Positions 11,295-19,396 of a stretch of 64,000 bases of DNA are shown piece by piece. How positions within the stretch are numbered: the stretch's first letter is position 1; each line of letters opens with the position of its first letter. This DNA comes from Leptospira inadai serovar Lyme str. 10 (lineage in GTDB: Bacteria > Spirochaetota > Leptospiria > Leptospirales > Leptospiraceae). The translations under genes and the position numbers were made by a program. Under the pieces are notes generated by a model. It was not told where the DNA came from. It searched no databases and saw only the letters and a list, made by a program, of their open reading frames with translations. Location: assembly GCF_000243675.2 (NCBI RefSeq), contig NZ_AHMM02000015.1, forward strand, positions 248,001 through 312,000, written 5' to 3'.

Positions 11295-12161
11295 CTACGG
11301 AAGAGACTTTCTGGCCGTTACGACCAAAAAGTCCGCAAGCTCGAATTCCTCCGTACCCAATTTTCGCCCCTCTTCCAAAGGAAAAACGCTAAATACAAGG
11401 ACTTTTAGACCCATCTGTCTTAAACGATACGTAACACCCATTCCTTGGTCGCTATGAAAACGACCGTTGATATGGACGACCCTTCTGCCGGTCGTATAAA
11501 ACTCCTCCGCAATGGCATCTGCCATACTAGCATCCCAAAGGTATTGAGCGTCTAGGAAGTTTTGTACGTTCGATGCCGAGCCTTCCGAGTGATGTCCCCC
11601 CATCGCTTTCTTTAATTTAGCTTCATATTCGACTTGTCGATGCAAACGAACTAGATAGCGGGGGGGTAGAAAAGGAGAGCGGATTTTCATTAGAGACCGA
11701 ATCCCTTTTTGAGAGACCAGATTCACATAGCGTCGAGGAGCATTCGAAGCCAAAACCCGAATATCGCGAATTTTTGCGACTTCGACGAGCGGGTGATAAT
11801 CTTTCAAATAATTAGGCCAAAATTTCGTATGATTCAAGTACCCTTTTTCGGTTAAACCCTCCTTTAGATATTCATCTACGATGATCTGCTGGTCTCTTTC
11901 CAACATTTCTAGCGACAACGTGATCGCGAAACTCTCGGATAATTTTTTGAAGGCACTAAGCTGCCATTCATGACCGGCTCCGTCATCATGCTCTTCTCCG
12001 ATGATGATCACGTCGGCTTCACGAACCTTATTTTCGACATTAGCCCAGGAGACAAGGGCCTGAGATTTAGAATCGAATATATTCTCCGAGACCGGGTTGT
12101 CGGGTTGGGAAGCTAGTCCGAGCGGTATAATGAAAATGAGAAGAATTTTTCGAGATAACAT
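11295..12161 (-). CDS. ChaN-like (DUF399) exported protein
   Basis: 288 residues with an N-terminal signal sequence (residues 4-19). The ChaN/DUF399 landmarks are visible: IIGEEHDDGAGHEWQL near residue 50, LEMLERDQQ, and VVHINGRFHSDQGMG toward the C-terminus, where histidines bind haem or metal in characterised relatives. A role in haem or iron acquisition is known for some family members; here it is inferred. The gene lies 58 bp upstream of the PBP1A gene on the same strand and may be co-transcribed. Immediately 5' of it the region fills with ~165-bp repeats. Confidence 0.8.
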   Translation of the reverse strand: MLSRKILLIFIIPLGLASQPDNPVSENIFDSKSQALVSWANVENKVREADVIIIGEEHDDGAGHEWQLSAFKKLSESFAITLSLEMLERDQQIIVDEYLKEGLTEKGYLNHTKFWPNYLKDYHPLVEVAKIRDIRVLASNAPRRYVNLVSQKGIRSLMKIRSPFLPPRYLVRLHRQVEYEAKLKKAMGGHHSEGSASNVQNFLDAQYLWDASMADAIAEEFYTTGRRVVHINGRFHSDQGMGVTYRLRQMGLKVLVFSVFPLEEGRKLGTEEFELADFLVVTARKSLP

Positions 12162-12200
12162 AATCAGAGAATGAACTTAGATGTAAAAAAGAAAAGGATT

Positions 12201-12733
12201 TCTTTATCAGAAGACAGAGGGCTGAGGACAGACGCGTTCGCTTTGCTCACGCTAGACAGAAGCTGCTTGACATTGCTAAGGCAGCTGGGGTAGAGGACCG
12301 ACCTACAATAACACAAGAATCTTTCTCTAGAACGTGGAAACCCGGCTTATCAATGTTCTGTCCTCAGTCCTCTGTCTTCTGTCCTCTGCAAGACAGATGC
12401 GCTCGCTTCGCTCACGCTAGACAGAAGCTGCACGATGTTGGAAAAGTAATAGAGGTAGAGGAAAGATCCAATATAACACAAGAATCTTCCCCTATAACGT
12501 GGAAACTCGGCTCATCAATGTTCTGTCCTCAGTCCTCTGTCTTCTGTCCTCTGCAAGACAGACGCGCTCGCTTCGCTCACGCTAGACAGAAGCTGCACGA
12601 TGTTGGAAAAGTAATAGAGGTAGAGGAAAGATCCAATATAACACAAGAATCTTCCCCTATAACGTGGAAACTCGGCTCACCAATGTTCTGTCCTCAGTCT
12701 TCTGTCTTCCGTCATCTGATTCAAATGCAGTTT
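12201..12733 (+). repeat. ~165-bp tandem repeat, left copies
   Basis: Two units start with ATGTTCTGTCCTCAGTCCTC at 12353 and 12518 (period 165 bp), followed by a partial one at 12683; a more diverged partial unit occupies about 12201-12352. Each unit holds a CAGACGCGCTCGCTTCGCTC-type block and an ACACAAGAATCTT block. A continuous ORF runs through the repeats because the period is a multiple of three; I do not consider it a gene. The same element occurs in opposite orientation at 13990-14290. Confidence 0.9.
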
Positions 12734-12805
12734 GTTTGATTGAAAATTTGACTTCACTTCGTTCAGTCACCCTTCGGGAATCTCGCTCCCTAAGGGTCGC
12801 TCGAT
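12734..12805. repeat. Short GC-rich REP-like element
   Basis: Contains CTTCGTTCAGTCACCCTTCG and then CTCGCTCCCTAAGGGTCGCT, a palindromic-looking element of the kind that occurs in Leptospira intergenic DNA. It abuts the 3' end of the minus-strand hydrolase gene. Confidence 0.4.
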
Positions 12806-13912
12806 TTATCTAGGATTCTGCGGATTGCTCCATTGCTGGGAGTAGTAACTCTCCGCCTGCAAAGGGACGGGACTGCGGGTAAAATCCATCCGTTTCACTG
12901 CGGATCCGTCGGGGTAGGTTCCCATGGAGAAGTTCCCGCTTCCCGAACCTAATGCGGTATTGGCTCCGGCAGCCGTTCCATTAAATGCATAATCCGTCAA
13001 CGCATCGAGCTGCCTCCAGACTCCGTAAAAATCGTAACCGTTTAAGGCGCCGATTCCAAGAATCGTATCTTTGATCGGAACGTAATGATCCGATTTCAAC
13101 GTATAACCGCCGTACGAATCCGTATGGATAATCTGATAGGATCGTTCGGTGGATGCGATGGAAGTCACATTAGTAAAGATATCGATTCCCATCCGATGAT
13201 CGTTCGTCTGATCCTCTTCATAAACCTGAACGATCATCTTAGTTGCATTGGTAAAATCGGCCAGATTCGCGTTCGTCGTACTGAAGGAATACCATGGGGC
13301 GGCGAGATACATGAAAGAACCGAGAGAACCCCAGGACTTTTCGAACAAACCTTTATGAGCCATATAGGGAGTGGCGCCTCCGCCGTAGGAATGCCCCATG
13401 AACCCGACTTTCCTAGTGTCGATCTTACTCGGAAACGTATCGACCGCAAATTTAAGCCCCGCCCACATTATATCATAATTTTGTGTTGGAGGTCTTGTAT
13501 CCGAAAAGTAAATGGGAAACACCACGACGTACCCCTTCGAAACGTAAAAATCAATCAACGGGTAATAGGGTTCCGCGGAAGGAGAGCTAAAGCCGTGAAA
13601 CAGAAATAGCACGGGAGCCGGACTAGATTGATCTGCCGGATAATAAACGCACACGCGGCGATCGGCGATGGGATTTTGAAGAGGAGCGACCGCAACTTGA
13701 TGAGTTCCGCGAGCTCCATACCCGCCGGTAATTTGCGCGACCGGACCTTGAGGAGAAATTCCCGTAATCGCGCAATTGTTCAAGAGATAAGGGTACGACA
13801 AGACTAAAAGAACGTCCTGGATCATTTCCGTATCGCTCATCTTCTTTCCATGTTGAACGCAGGTCGCGAAGAGAGGTAACAAAATAAGAACGAAGAAGAA
13901 ACGAAACTTCAT
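12806..13912 (-). CDS. Lipoprotein alpha/beta hydrolase (dienelactone hydrolase/chlorophyllase-like)
   Basis: 368 residues. The N-terminus is a lipoprotein signal ending LFATC (Cys18). The hydrolase core has the oxyanion segment LFLFHGFSSP and the nucleophile elbow GHSYGGG (serine nucleophile), with a possible catalytic aspartate in VYEEDQTNDHR and histidine in LKSDHYVP. This matches the alpha/beta-hydrolase families of dienelactone hydrolases, PAF-acetylhydrolases and polyester hydrolases; the substrate cannot be told. It is a single-gene unit between oppositely oriented repeat blocks, which raises the possibility that the segment has been inverted or exchanged. Confidence 0.85.
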   Translation of the reverse strand: MKFRFFFVLILLPLFATCVQHGKKMSDTEMIQDVLLVLSYPYLLNNCAITGISPQGPVAQITGGYGARGTHQVAVAPLQNPIADRRVCVYYPADQSSPAPVLFLFHGFSSPSAEPYYPLIDFYVSKGYVVVFPIYFSDTRPPTQNYDIMWAGLKFAVDTFPSKIDTRKVGFMGHSYGGGATPYMAHKGLFEKSWGSLGSFMYLAAPWYSFSTTNANLADFTNATKMIVQVYEEDQTNDHRMGIDIFTNVTSIASTERSYQIIHTDSYGGYTLKSDHYVPIKDTILGIGALNGYDFYGVWRQLDALTDYAFNGTAAGANTALGSGSGNFSMGTYPDGSAVKRMDFTRSPVPLQAESYYSQQWSNPQNPR

Positions 13913-13989
13913 ATGACTTACCTTTAGAAAAGGTACGACAAAATCTACTTCAAAATTTTCTCGATCGCTTCGGTAATTGCCTTACTGTC

Positions 13990-14290
13990 AGGTTCTACAG
14001 CGGAAGACAGAGGACAGAACATTGATGAGCGGAGATTCCATGTTCTAAAGAAAGATTCTTGTGTTAAAGTAGATTCTTCCCCTACTTTTGTAACCTTTCC
14101 AACCTCGAGCAGCTTCTGTCTAGCGTGAGCAGAGCGAACGCGTCTGTCCTCAGTCATCTGTCCTCTGGGAGACAGAACATTGATGAGCGGAGATTCCATG
14201 TTTTATAGGAAGATTCCTCCGTTATCAGTGGATTTTTTGGCTAACCCCGCTGCCTTCCCAACATCATGCAGCTTCTGTCTAGCGCGAGCA
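13990..14290 (-). repeat. ~160-bp repeat, right copies in inverse orientation
   Basis: Two units with ACAGAACATTGATGAGC at 14014 and 14172 (period 158 bp). Each is the reverse complement of the element at 12201-12733 with some divergence, including the block AGCAGCTTCTGTCTAGCG. With the left copies they bracket the hydrolase gene as an inverted pair. The small ORF at 13945-14199 is repeat sequence and is not called. Confidence 0.85.
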
Positions 14291-14427
14291 AGGCGAATGG
14301 TCTTCGAGTTTCGAAGGCGAATGAATCCTGTTCTTTTGGATCAGTTTCGAGATCATGACTATTCGATTCGATACGAAGATCCCGTCTTTTGAGCGGGGAA
14401 ACGGGTAGTTTCCCGCGGCACGACAAT

Positions 14428-14460
14428 AAAAAAACCCCGAGGGGAAACCCTCCCCCGGGG
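14428..14460 (-). terminator. Rho-independent terminator of the thiolase unit
   Basis: On the minus strand CCCCGGGGGAGGG and CCCTCGGGG-type arms (CCCCGAGGGG on the plus strand, loop AAA) form a strong GC stem followed by a run of seven T. It lies 28 bp past the thiolase stop codon, the end of the thioesterase-thiolase transcript. Confidence 0.9.
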
Positions 14461-14488
14461 CCGATATAAACAAAAGTTTAAAAACTTC

Positions 14489-15814
14489 TTAACCTTCGTA
14501 TCTTTCGATCAGCATAGAACCTGCGATTCCACCGTGAGCGCAGGCAGTTATGACAACGCGCTTGGCTTTTGCATCTTCTTTCAGATCCATGATCGCATTC
14601 GCTACGAGACGGATTCCGGTCGCTCCGAACGGGTGTCCGATCGCAATCGATCCTCCGTTAGGATTGATCTTCTTATCGTCGAAACTTTTTTCCCAATCCC
14701 AACCGGTATCGAGTTTGAGTTGTTCCAAAGCGGCCACTGCAGTCGCGGCAAACGCCTCGTGAATTTCCACGTAATCTATATCTTGGATTTTTAAACCTAC
14801 GTCCTGGAGCAAGCCTTCGGTCGAATATGCCTGACCGACACCCATGAGATTCGGGTTGACTCCCTTCATTCTCCAGCCGGAAAGAACCGCTTCGATCTTA
14901 AGTCCGAGTTCCTTCGCTTTTTCAACGGTGGTCAATATCACTCCGGCGGCGCCGTCGGAACGAGGGCTCGCGTTGAAAATGGAAACGGTCGGTCCATGAG
15001 ACGCGGTTAGATCCTTGGCGTATTTCGTCTTAAACTCATCGAACTTCATCTGAGGATTGTCGAAGAGAAGCATTGCACGACCCATGCGGCTAGGATTTTC
15101 CACGAGACCTTCGCGAAGACCGACTGCCTCGTCGATGGCGAGTTCGGTGCCGTCTTCGTCTTTAACCGGAATTATATAAGGAGCGTATCTTCCGGCTTTA
15201 GAAGCTTCTAATGCACGTTTAAATGATTCGAATGCGAGTTTATCCGTGAGTTCTCTGGATAGATTGTAATTTTGTGCAAGGATCTCGGCAGTGACCTGCA
15301 TACCGTAAGAAGTCTCGCCGTCGCCCAATCCGTCTTCAAGAGTGTCTCTTAGCTCCACTCCTTCCGGAAGATTGTCGGGCAAAAGTTTCTTCAGTTTGTC
15401 CAACGATCCCGCTTTTTTATTCAAACGGGCATTCTTTACGACAAACGGCATGGACGTTTGAGATTCCTCTCCGATCACCAAATAAACCTGACCTTCGCCT
15501 AGAATAATTCGGCGAGCGGCTTCGGAAAGGGCTTCGATCCCGGAAACGCAATTGTTCGAAACGGTGATCGAAGGAACTTCGTCGCGTAAACCGATTAGGT
15601 TCGCGATGACGCGAGCGGAGTTCGGCGCGTTGGAGAATCCTTCTCCAACGACGATTCCGTCAAACTGCTCTTTCTTTAGCCCGCTTTTTGCGATGATATC
15701 TTCGGCCACGATGCGACCTAGATGATGTCCGGGATACGGTCCCAGGGCTTTCGCAATTTGAGCGAAGGGAGTTCTACGTGGCGTGCATATCGCCAATTTT
15801 TTCTCGAGTTTCAT
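14489..15814 (-). CDS. Thiolase (acetyl-CoA C-acyltransferase, FadI-like)
   Basis: 441 residues. Thiolases cleave 3-ketoacyl-CoA in beta-oxidation or condense acyl-CoA units. Visible are the nucleophilic cysteine Cys89 in SNNCVSG, the IHEAFA segment, GGSIAIGHPFGATG with its catalytic histidine, and a C-terminal CAHGGIAGS where the second cysteine lies. The length and N-terminus (TPRRTPFAQ) fit the FadI-type longer thiolases better than AtoB. It ends the minus-strand unit that starts with the thioesterase 52 bp upstream and is followed by a strong terminator. The TetR-type gene transcribed away from this unit is the likely regulator. Confidence 0.92.
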   Translation of the reverse strand: MKLEKKLAICTPRRTPFAQIAKALGPYPGHHLGRIVAEDIIAKSGLKKEQFDGIVVGEGFSNAPNSARVIANLIGLRDEVPSITVSNNCVSGIEALSEAARRIILGEGQVYLVIGEESQTSMPFVVKNARLNKKAGSLDKLKKLLPDNLPEGVELRDTLEDGLGDGETSYGMQVTAEILAQNYNLSRELTDKLAFESFKRALEASKAGRYAPYIIPVKDEDGTELAIDEAVGLREGLVENPSRMGRAMLLFDNPQMKFDEFKTKYAKDLTASHGPTVSIFNASPRSDGAAGVILTTVEKAKELGLKIEAVLSGWRMKGVNPNLMGVGQAYSTEGLLQDVGLKIQDIDYVEIHEAFAATAVAALEQLKLDTGWDWEKSFDDKKINPNGGSIAIGHPFGATGIRLVANAIMDLKEDAKAKRVVITACAHGGIAGSMLIERYEG

Positions 15815-15866
15815 AGTCTTTCTCCAGACATTAGTCTTACTTCTATTACTGATTCAATTAAATACT

Positions 15867-16742
15867 TCATTTATCAACGTCCGTTACTCCGCCTTCCGGG
15901 AATTCGGTCACCCGAGAGAATCCGGTCACCAATTGTTCGGGAGGCTTCTTGGGTCTGGATTTACTTACGGAAACGACAAGCAAATCATCCAAAGACTCGG
16001 CTAAGATTTCTCCGGTTACGGAATCGGTGATTTCCTGGCGCATTCTACTCCAGATTTTTTCAAAGTTCCGAATCCAAGTGCGAACTCTAGCTTTTCTTCC
16101 CGGAACTAAAGGTCGGTTATAGCGGATTTTTCCGCCCATATAAAATAACGTCGTGTCCATCGCCACCAGGTCTTCCAAGGAAAGACCGGAATCCGCAGTA
16201 AAATGCCATCTTCCCTCTTCCAAAAGACGCCAATATTGAGAGGGGTTGTACTCACCGAAGGGATTTCGTTCGCAATAAAACAAATCCCGATCGGTTGCGG
16301 CTCGTTCGCAACGGCCTGAAAAAGGAAGAATGGATTCAAACGAAGCGATTAAGGCCTCGGCGCTTTCTTCAGCGGCCAGAATTTGCAGAGGCTGCCCGTT
16401 TTTTTCAATTCGGACCAAGGTTCGAATTTCTGCGGCTGGCTTTCCGTTGGGTCCGAGCACTTCCTGAGTAAACAGTACTACCCCGGTTTCCCCGAGCCGA
16501 ACCTCCGTCCGAATTCCCAAGTCCGTATTTTCCATTTGCTGGGCAAGAAATCGTATATCCGAAGCGATCGTATTCATTCGAACCGAGTCTTCGAGCATGC
16601 GTTTCCAATCGTATCCAGCCTCTTCCAGAATCCGATATCGGTCCCCGAGACAGGCGTCTTCGTAGGTCCGACTAGTCGTATGCCTTTGAGTATCCAGGTC
16701 CGAAAACCTGGTCCTGAGCGTATGTAATTCGGATGCAGACAT
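15867..16742 (-). CDS. Acyl-CoA thioesterase-like protein, double hotdog
   Basis: 291 residues from the ATG at 16742, chosen because AGGAAG lies 7 nt upstream; a GTG 18 bp further out is the alternative. The first half starts TRFSDLDTQRHTTSRTYED, where a hotdog-fold thioesterase would have its catalytic aspartate (the 4-hydroxybenzoyl-CoA thioesterase pattern DxDxxxHxxN is recognisable but altered). The second half (from about residue 165) carries a second hotdog-like segment ending RMRQEITDSVTGEILAES. It is first in the unit with the thiolase and diverges from a TetR-type regulator, so it probably hydrolyses or channels acyl-CoA in the same pathway. Confidence 0.8.
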   Translation of the reverse strand: MSASELHTLRTRFSDLDTQRHTTSRTYEDACLGDRYRILEEAGYDWKRMLEDSVRMNTIASDIRFLAQQMENTDLGIRTEVRLGETGVVLFTQEVLGPNGKPAAEIRTLVRIEKNGQPLQILAAEESAEALIASFESILPFSGRCERAATDRDLFYCERNPFGEYNPSQYWRLLEEGRWHFTADSGLSLEDLVAMDTTLFYMGGKIRYNRPLVPGRKARVRTWIRNFEKIWSRMRQEITDSVTGEILAESLDDLLVVSVSKSRPKKPPEQLVTGFSRVTEFPEGGVTDVDK

Positions 16743-16798
16743 TGGAGAACTTCCTGACACTAGGTTAGACGGGGCCGAAATCGGAGCAACAAAAAATA

Positions 16799-16814
16799 CA
16801 GAACGTTCGTTCTG
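16799..16814. promoter_or_regulatory. Palindromic operator between thioesterase unit and TetR gene
   Basis: CAGAACGTTCGTTCTG has perfect 6-bp arms (CAGAAC/GTTCTG) around a 4-bp centre, the size and symmetry expected for a TetR-family dimer site. It sits in the 153-bp divergent intergenic region, 57 bp upstream of the thioesterase ATG. Confidence 0.6.
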
Positions 16815-16842
16815 GTTTTTTATTCACTAATCCCAAATTCTA

Positions 16843-16872
16843 TTGACGGCAAGGGGATTTTAGGAAGATAAT
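16843..16872 (+). promoter_or_regulatory. Promoter of the TetR-type gene
   Basis: TTGACG at 16843-16848 and GATAAT at 16867-16872 with an 18-bp spacer. It lies 23 bp before the regulator's ATG and 28 bp from the palindrome, so autoregulation is plausible. Confidence 0.5.
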
Positions 16873-16895
16873 GAAAATATCTAAGAATTAGCCAA

Positions 16896-17507
16896 ATGAC
16901 AGCGCAGAGAAAGAAGCGAGACTCCGGGGCGAGCGTCCGGGAACGGATCCTGGACACTGCCACCGAACTTTTTTATAAACAGGGATTCTCCAATACCGGG
17001 ATGAGACAAATTATCCAGGAATCGGGATCTGTTGCGGCTAGTTTGTACGACCATTTCCCCTCTAAAAAAGAGCTCGGAATCGCTTATCTTGCCCGACAAG
17101 AAGAAAAGACTTTGGCCGACCTGGGCTCCTTAATGGACCGATACCCGGAAGTGCAGGAGTTCCTCAGGGCCTGGGTCATTCTTAAAGAGAGACAGATCCG
17201 GCACGCGGAATTTCACGGGGACCCGTTTGCAGGGTTTGCGAATCAGGTCATGGATTCCGATCCGGAGTATACGGAGTTCCTAAAGGGAATCGCCGATAAA
17301 TGGATCCGAATGATCCGGGAATATTTGAGCCGAGCCGTTGCTTCCGGTCAACTTGCCAGAAGCATGGATATTCATTACATCGCAAGACGAGTATTAATGG
17401 CGTATCACGGTTCCATAACTCTATGGAGAATGACGAAAGACCTGAGATATATTCGTGAAATGGAAGATTCGCTGCGGGAAATCTTCGAAGAATACACGAT
17501 TCGATAA
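16896..17507 (+). CDS. TetR/AcrR-family transcriptional regulator
   Basis: 203 residues. The N-terminal helix-turn-helix is typical: [18 protein letters not shown], then [25 protein letters not shown] with the family's recognition-helix YxHFxSKxxL pattern (about residues 45-56). The C-terminal two-thirds is helical and would form the ligand pocket and dimer interface. It is transcribed away from the thioesterase-thiolase unit across a region holding a perfect palindrome, so it most likely represses that unit and responds to an acyl-CoA or fatty acid; the ligand is inferred. The next gene converges on it. Confidence 0.92.
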   Translation: MTAQRKKRDSGASVRERILDTATELFYKQGFSNTGMRQIIQESGSVAASLYDHFPSKKELGIAYLARQEEKTLADLGSLMDRYPEVQEFLRAWVILKERQIRHAEFHGDPFAGFANQVMDSDPEYTEFLKGIADKWIRMIREYLSRAVASGQLARSMDIHYIARRVLMAYHGSITLWRMTKDLRYIREMEDSLREIFEEYTIR

Positions 17508-17543
17508 GAGCTTTACTTTTATTGAATGCTACCGATTTGACCC

Positions 17544-18449
17544 TTATCTCTTCTTTTTCGGCTTCGCCGATTTTTTTCCCGCAGTTTTCTTTTTGGCGGC
17601 GCCCGCCTTTTTCGATGAGGAATTCTTCTTAGCGGCTTGAGAAGTCTTTTTGGATTTAGCTTTTTTAGGACTCGCAAGGACTACGCTTTCCGAAGCCTGC
17701 TTAACGGATTTATGTTTGATCGGAAGCGGATCTTTCTTCTCTTCCGCCGTGATCAAAGAACTCAGGCATTCGATTCCCAAAGGCCCCAGATATAAATTCA
17801 AGTGGCCGTACTCGGGAATCTCCACGTCGTCGAAATGACCGAGCCGAGCGCTTTGCCAAGGACGAACGATAGAATCGCCTCGAGTAAAAATCGCTTGGAC
17901 ATTATGAAAAGTGGAGTATGTCTCCACCACTTCGCGCACCAACTTCGATCCGGGTACCATTTGCCAGGTGCAAGGAAAGATCGGCGCCGTATACGCCATA
18001 TATGTTCCATGCAAAGGAGAACCCATCGTAAAAATTTTACGGACCCTATCCCTTCCTTTATAACTCAATCCGGCTGCGATCAGGCCGCCCATCGAATGTC
18101 CGACTATATAGCAATCCTTGATTCCCTTCTCTAAAATGAAATTTTCCAATAATTTACTTTTCTTCCGAATATCTCCGGTTTGAAAACCGAGCGGAACCGC
18201 ATAAACGGGATGTCCCAGAGATACCAAGCGATCTCGCATGGCCTTCCAGGTAATGTTCCTTCCTAAAAAACCGGTAACCAGCACGACGGGACGTTTATCC
18301 CCTTCCGTATGATCCGGCAAGGTCACAAAGATTCCTATGATATTGCTGACTAAATAATAAAAATTATAATAGGATTCGGCGAGATGTTGGATAATGACGG
18401 GACGAACGGAACGGTTTTCGGGAAAATAAGTTAAATGGTCTTTCTTCAT
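17544..18449 (-). CDS. Alpha/beta hydrolase (lipase/esterase-like) with lysine-rich tail
   Basis: 301 residues from the ATG at 18449; a TTG at 18497 would add 16 residues and neither has an ideal ribosome site. The core has [14 protein letters not shown] and the nucleophile elbow GHSMGG, the pattern of triacylglycerol lipases and acyltransferases, with a histidine near [10 protein letters not shown]. No signal peptide is evident. The last ~60 residues are almost only Lys, Ala and Ser (for example [17 protein letters not shown]), like histone H1 or bacterial nucleoid proteins; such a tail could bind nucleic acid or anionic membrane. The substrate is unknown. Confidence 0.85.
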   Translation of the reverse strand: MKKDHLTYFPENRSVRPVIIQHLAESYYNFYYLVSNIIGIFVTLPDHTEGDKRPVVLVTGFLGRNITWKAMRDRLVSLGHPVYAVPLGFQTGDIRKKSKLLENFILEKGIKDCYIVGHSMGGLIAAGLSYKGRDRVRKIFTMGSPLHGTYMAYTAPIFPCTWQMVPGSKLVREVVETYSTFHNVQAIFTRGDSIVRPWQSARLGHFDDVEIPEYGHLNLYLGPLGIECLSSLITAEEKKDPLPIKHKSVKQASESVVLASPKKAKSKKTSQAAKKNSSSKKAGAAKKKTAGKKSAKPKKKR

Positions 18450-18595
18450 GTGGCTGAATCCGAACTTTGCGGACGCTCCGATGTGAAGGTTCCTCAAGTT
18501 CCTTTCCCGCGCAAACAGAATTTTGTCGCAAATCCTATTCGTTCGAACTCGGAGAGACCTAGTACATAAGTAAAGTGGATTCCTTTTCCAAATCT

Positions 18596-18626
18596 TCCTA
18601 GGAGGAAGGCCGCGAACCTCCTAGGA
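18596..18626 (-). terminator. Perfect hairpin after msrB
   Basis: TCCTAGGAGG and CCTCCTAGGA form perfect 10-bp arms around an 11-nt loop, 17 bp past the msrB stop codon. The following minus-strand bases are not a clean T-run, so termination efficiency is uncertain. Confidence 0.5.
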
Positions 18627-18642
18627 TAACGAGGACTCCGAT

Positions 18643-19149
18643 CTAATCTTTTTTAAACTTTAAAGACGCGGAATTGATACAATACCGTAACCCTGTGGGA
18701 GCCGGCCCGTCCGGAAAGACATGACCTAAATGTCCTCCGCAACGCGCGCAATGGACTTCGACCCGAGTCATTCCATGGCTAGTGTCGGTTTCCGATGCCA
18801 CCCCTTTTTCCGTAGCAGGTTTGTAAAAAGAAGGCCATCCGCTACCGGATTCGTATTTCGTATCCGAATTGAAAAGTTCCGCTCCGCAGGCTGCGCAGAG
18901 ATACTTTCCTTTTTCCTTATTATAATAATATTCTCCGGTAAACGCCCTTTCGGTTCCTTTTTCCCGTAATATCCGGAACTGGTCGGAAGTGAGGACTTTT
19001 TTCCATTCTTCTTCGGATTTCTGCACTTCGTAGCTCATCTTATTTCCCTTCGTCTTGTCCTTTGGTACTCCGTAACTCGGAGAGCAGGTTCCACTCAGCA
19101 TACCCGCCCATAGGGGAATTATGCAAAGAAGAAATACAGGTTTACTCAT
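18643..19149 (-). CDS. msrB: Peptide-methionine (R)-S-oxide reductase, exported
   Basis: 168 residues. MsrB repairs the R form of methionine sulfoxide in proteins. The two zinc CxxC pairs (CAACG and CARCG), the [10 protein letters not shown] substrate loop, the GHVFPDGP turn and the active-site RYCINSASL, with its resolving cysteine-type residue, are all present. The N-terminus is a signal sequence ending LSGTC (Cys22), so it is probably a lipoprotein acting in the periplasm; the catalytic domain starts near residue 37. It is a single-gene unit between the lipase and the divergently transcribed acyl-CoA dehydrogenase. Confidence 0.95.
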   Translation of the reverse strand: MSKPVFLLCIIPLWAGMLSGTCSPSYGVPKDKTKGNKMSYEVQKSEEEWKKVLTSDQFRILREKGTERAFTGEYYYNKEKGKYLCAACGAELFNSDTKYESGSGWPSFYKPATEKGVASETDTSHGMTRVEVHCARCGGHLGHVFPDGPAPTGLRYCINSASLKFKKD

Positions 19150-19396
19150 GGCTTTTTCTCCCGCTTTATATTTCGACGGGATTTAAAAAGGTTACGTTCG
19201 AATTAGTTGAAAATCCCTTAAAAGTTCGATGATCAAAGGATTTGAGATTCTTTATTTTGAATCAAAGCCATAATATCCGAGCAACATAGAGAACACTCGT
19301 TCGGAAAACTCGGATCCATTCCGAAAGCGGGTACAGCTTGACAATCCCGTCCTAAGAGAGTAAACCTTACCTTCAAAGTTCTGCGGAGGAAACGCG

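Noticed and set aside
12353..12739. 128-codon plus-strand ORF
   Set aside because: It runs through the ~165-bp tandem repeat, whose period is a multiple of three; the translated repeats show no protein-like features and the flanking diverged copies are not open.
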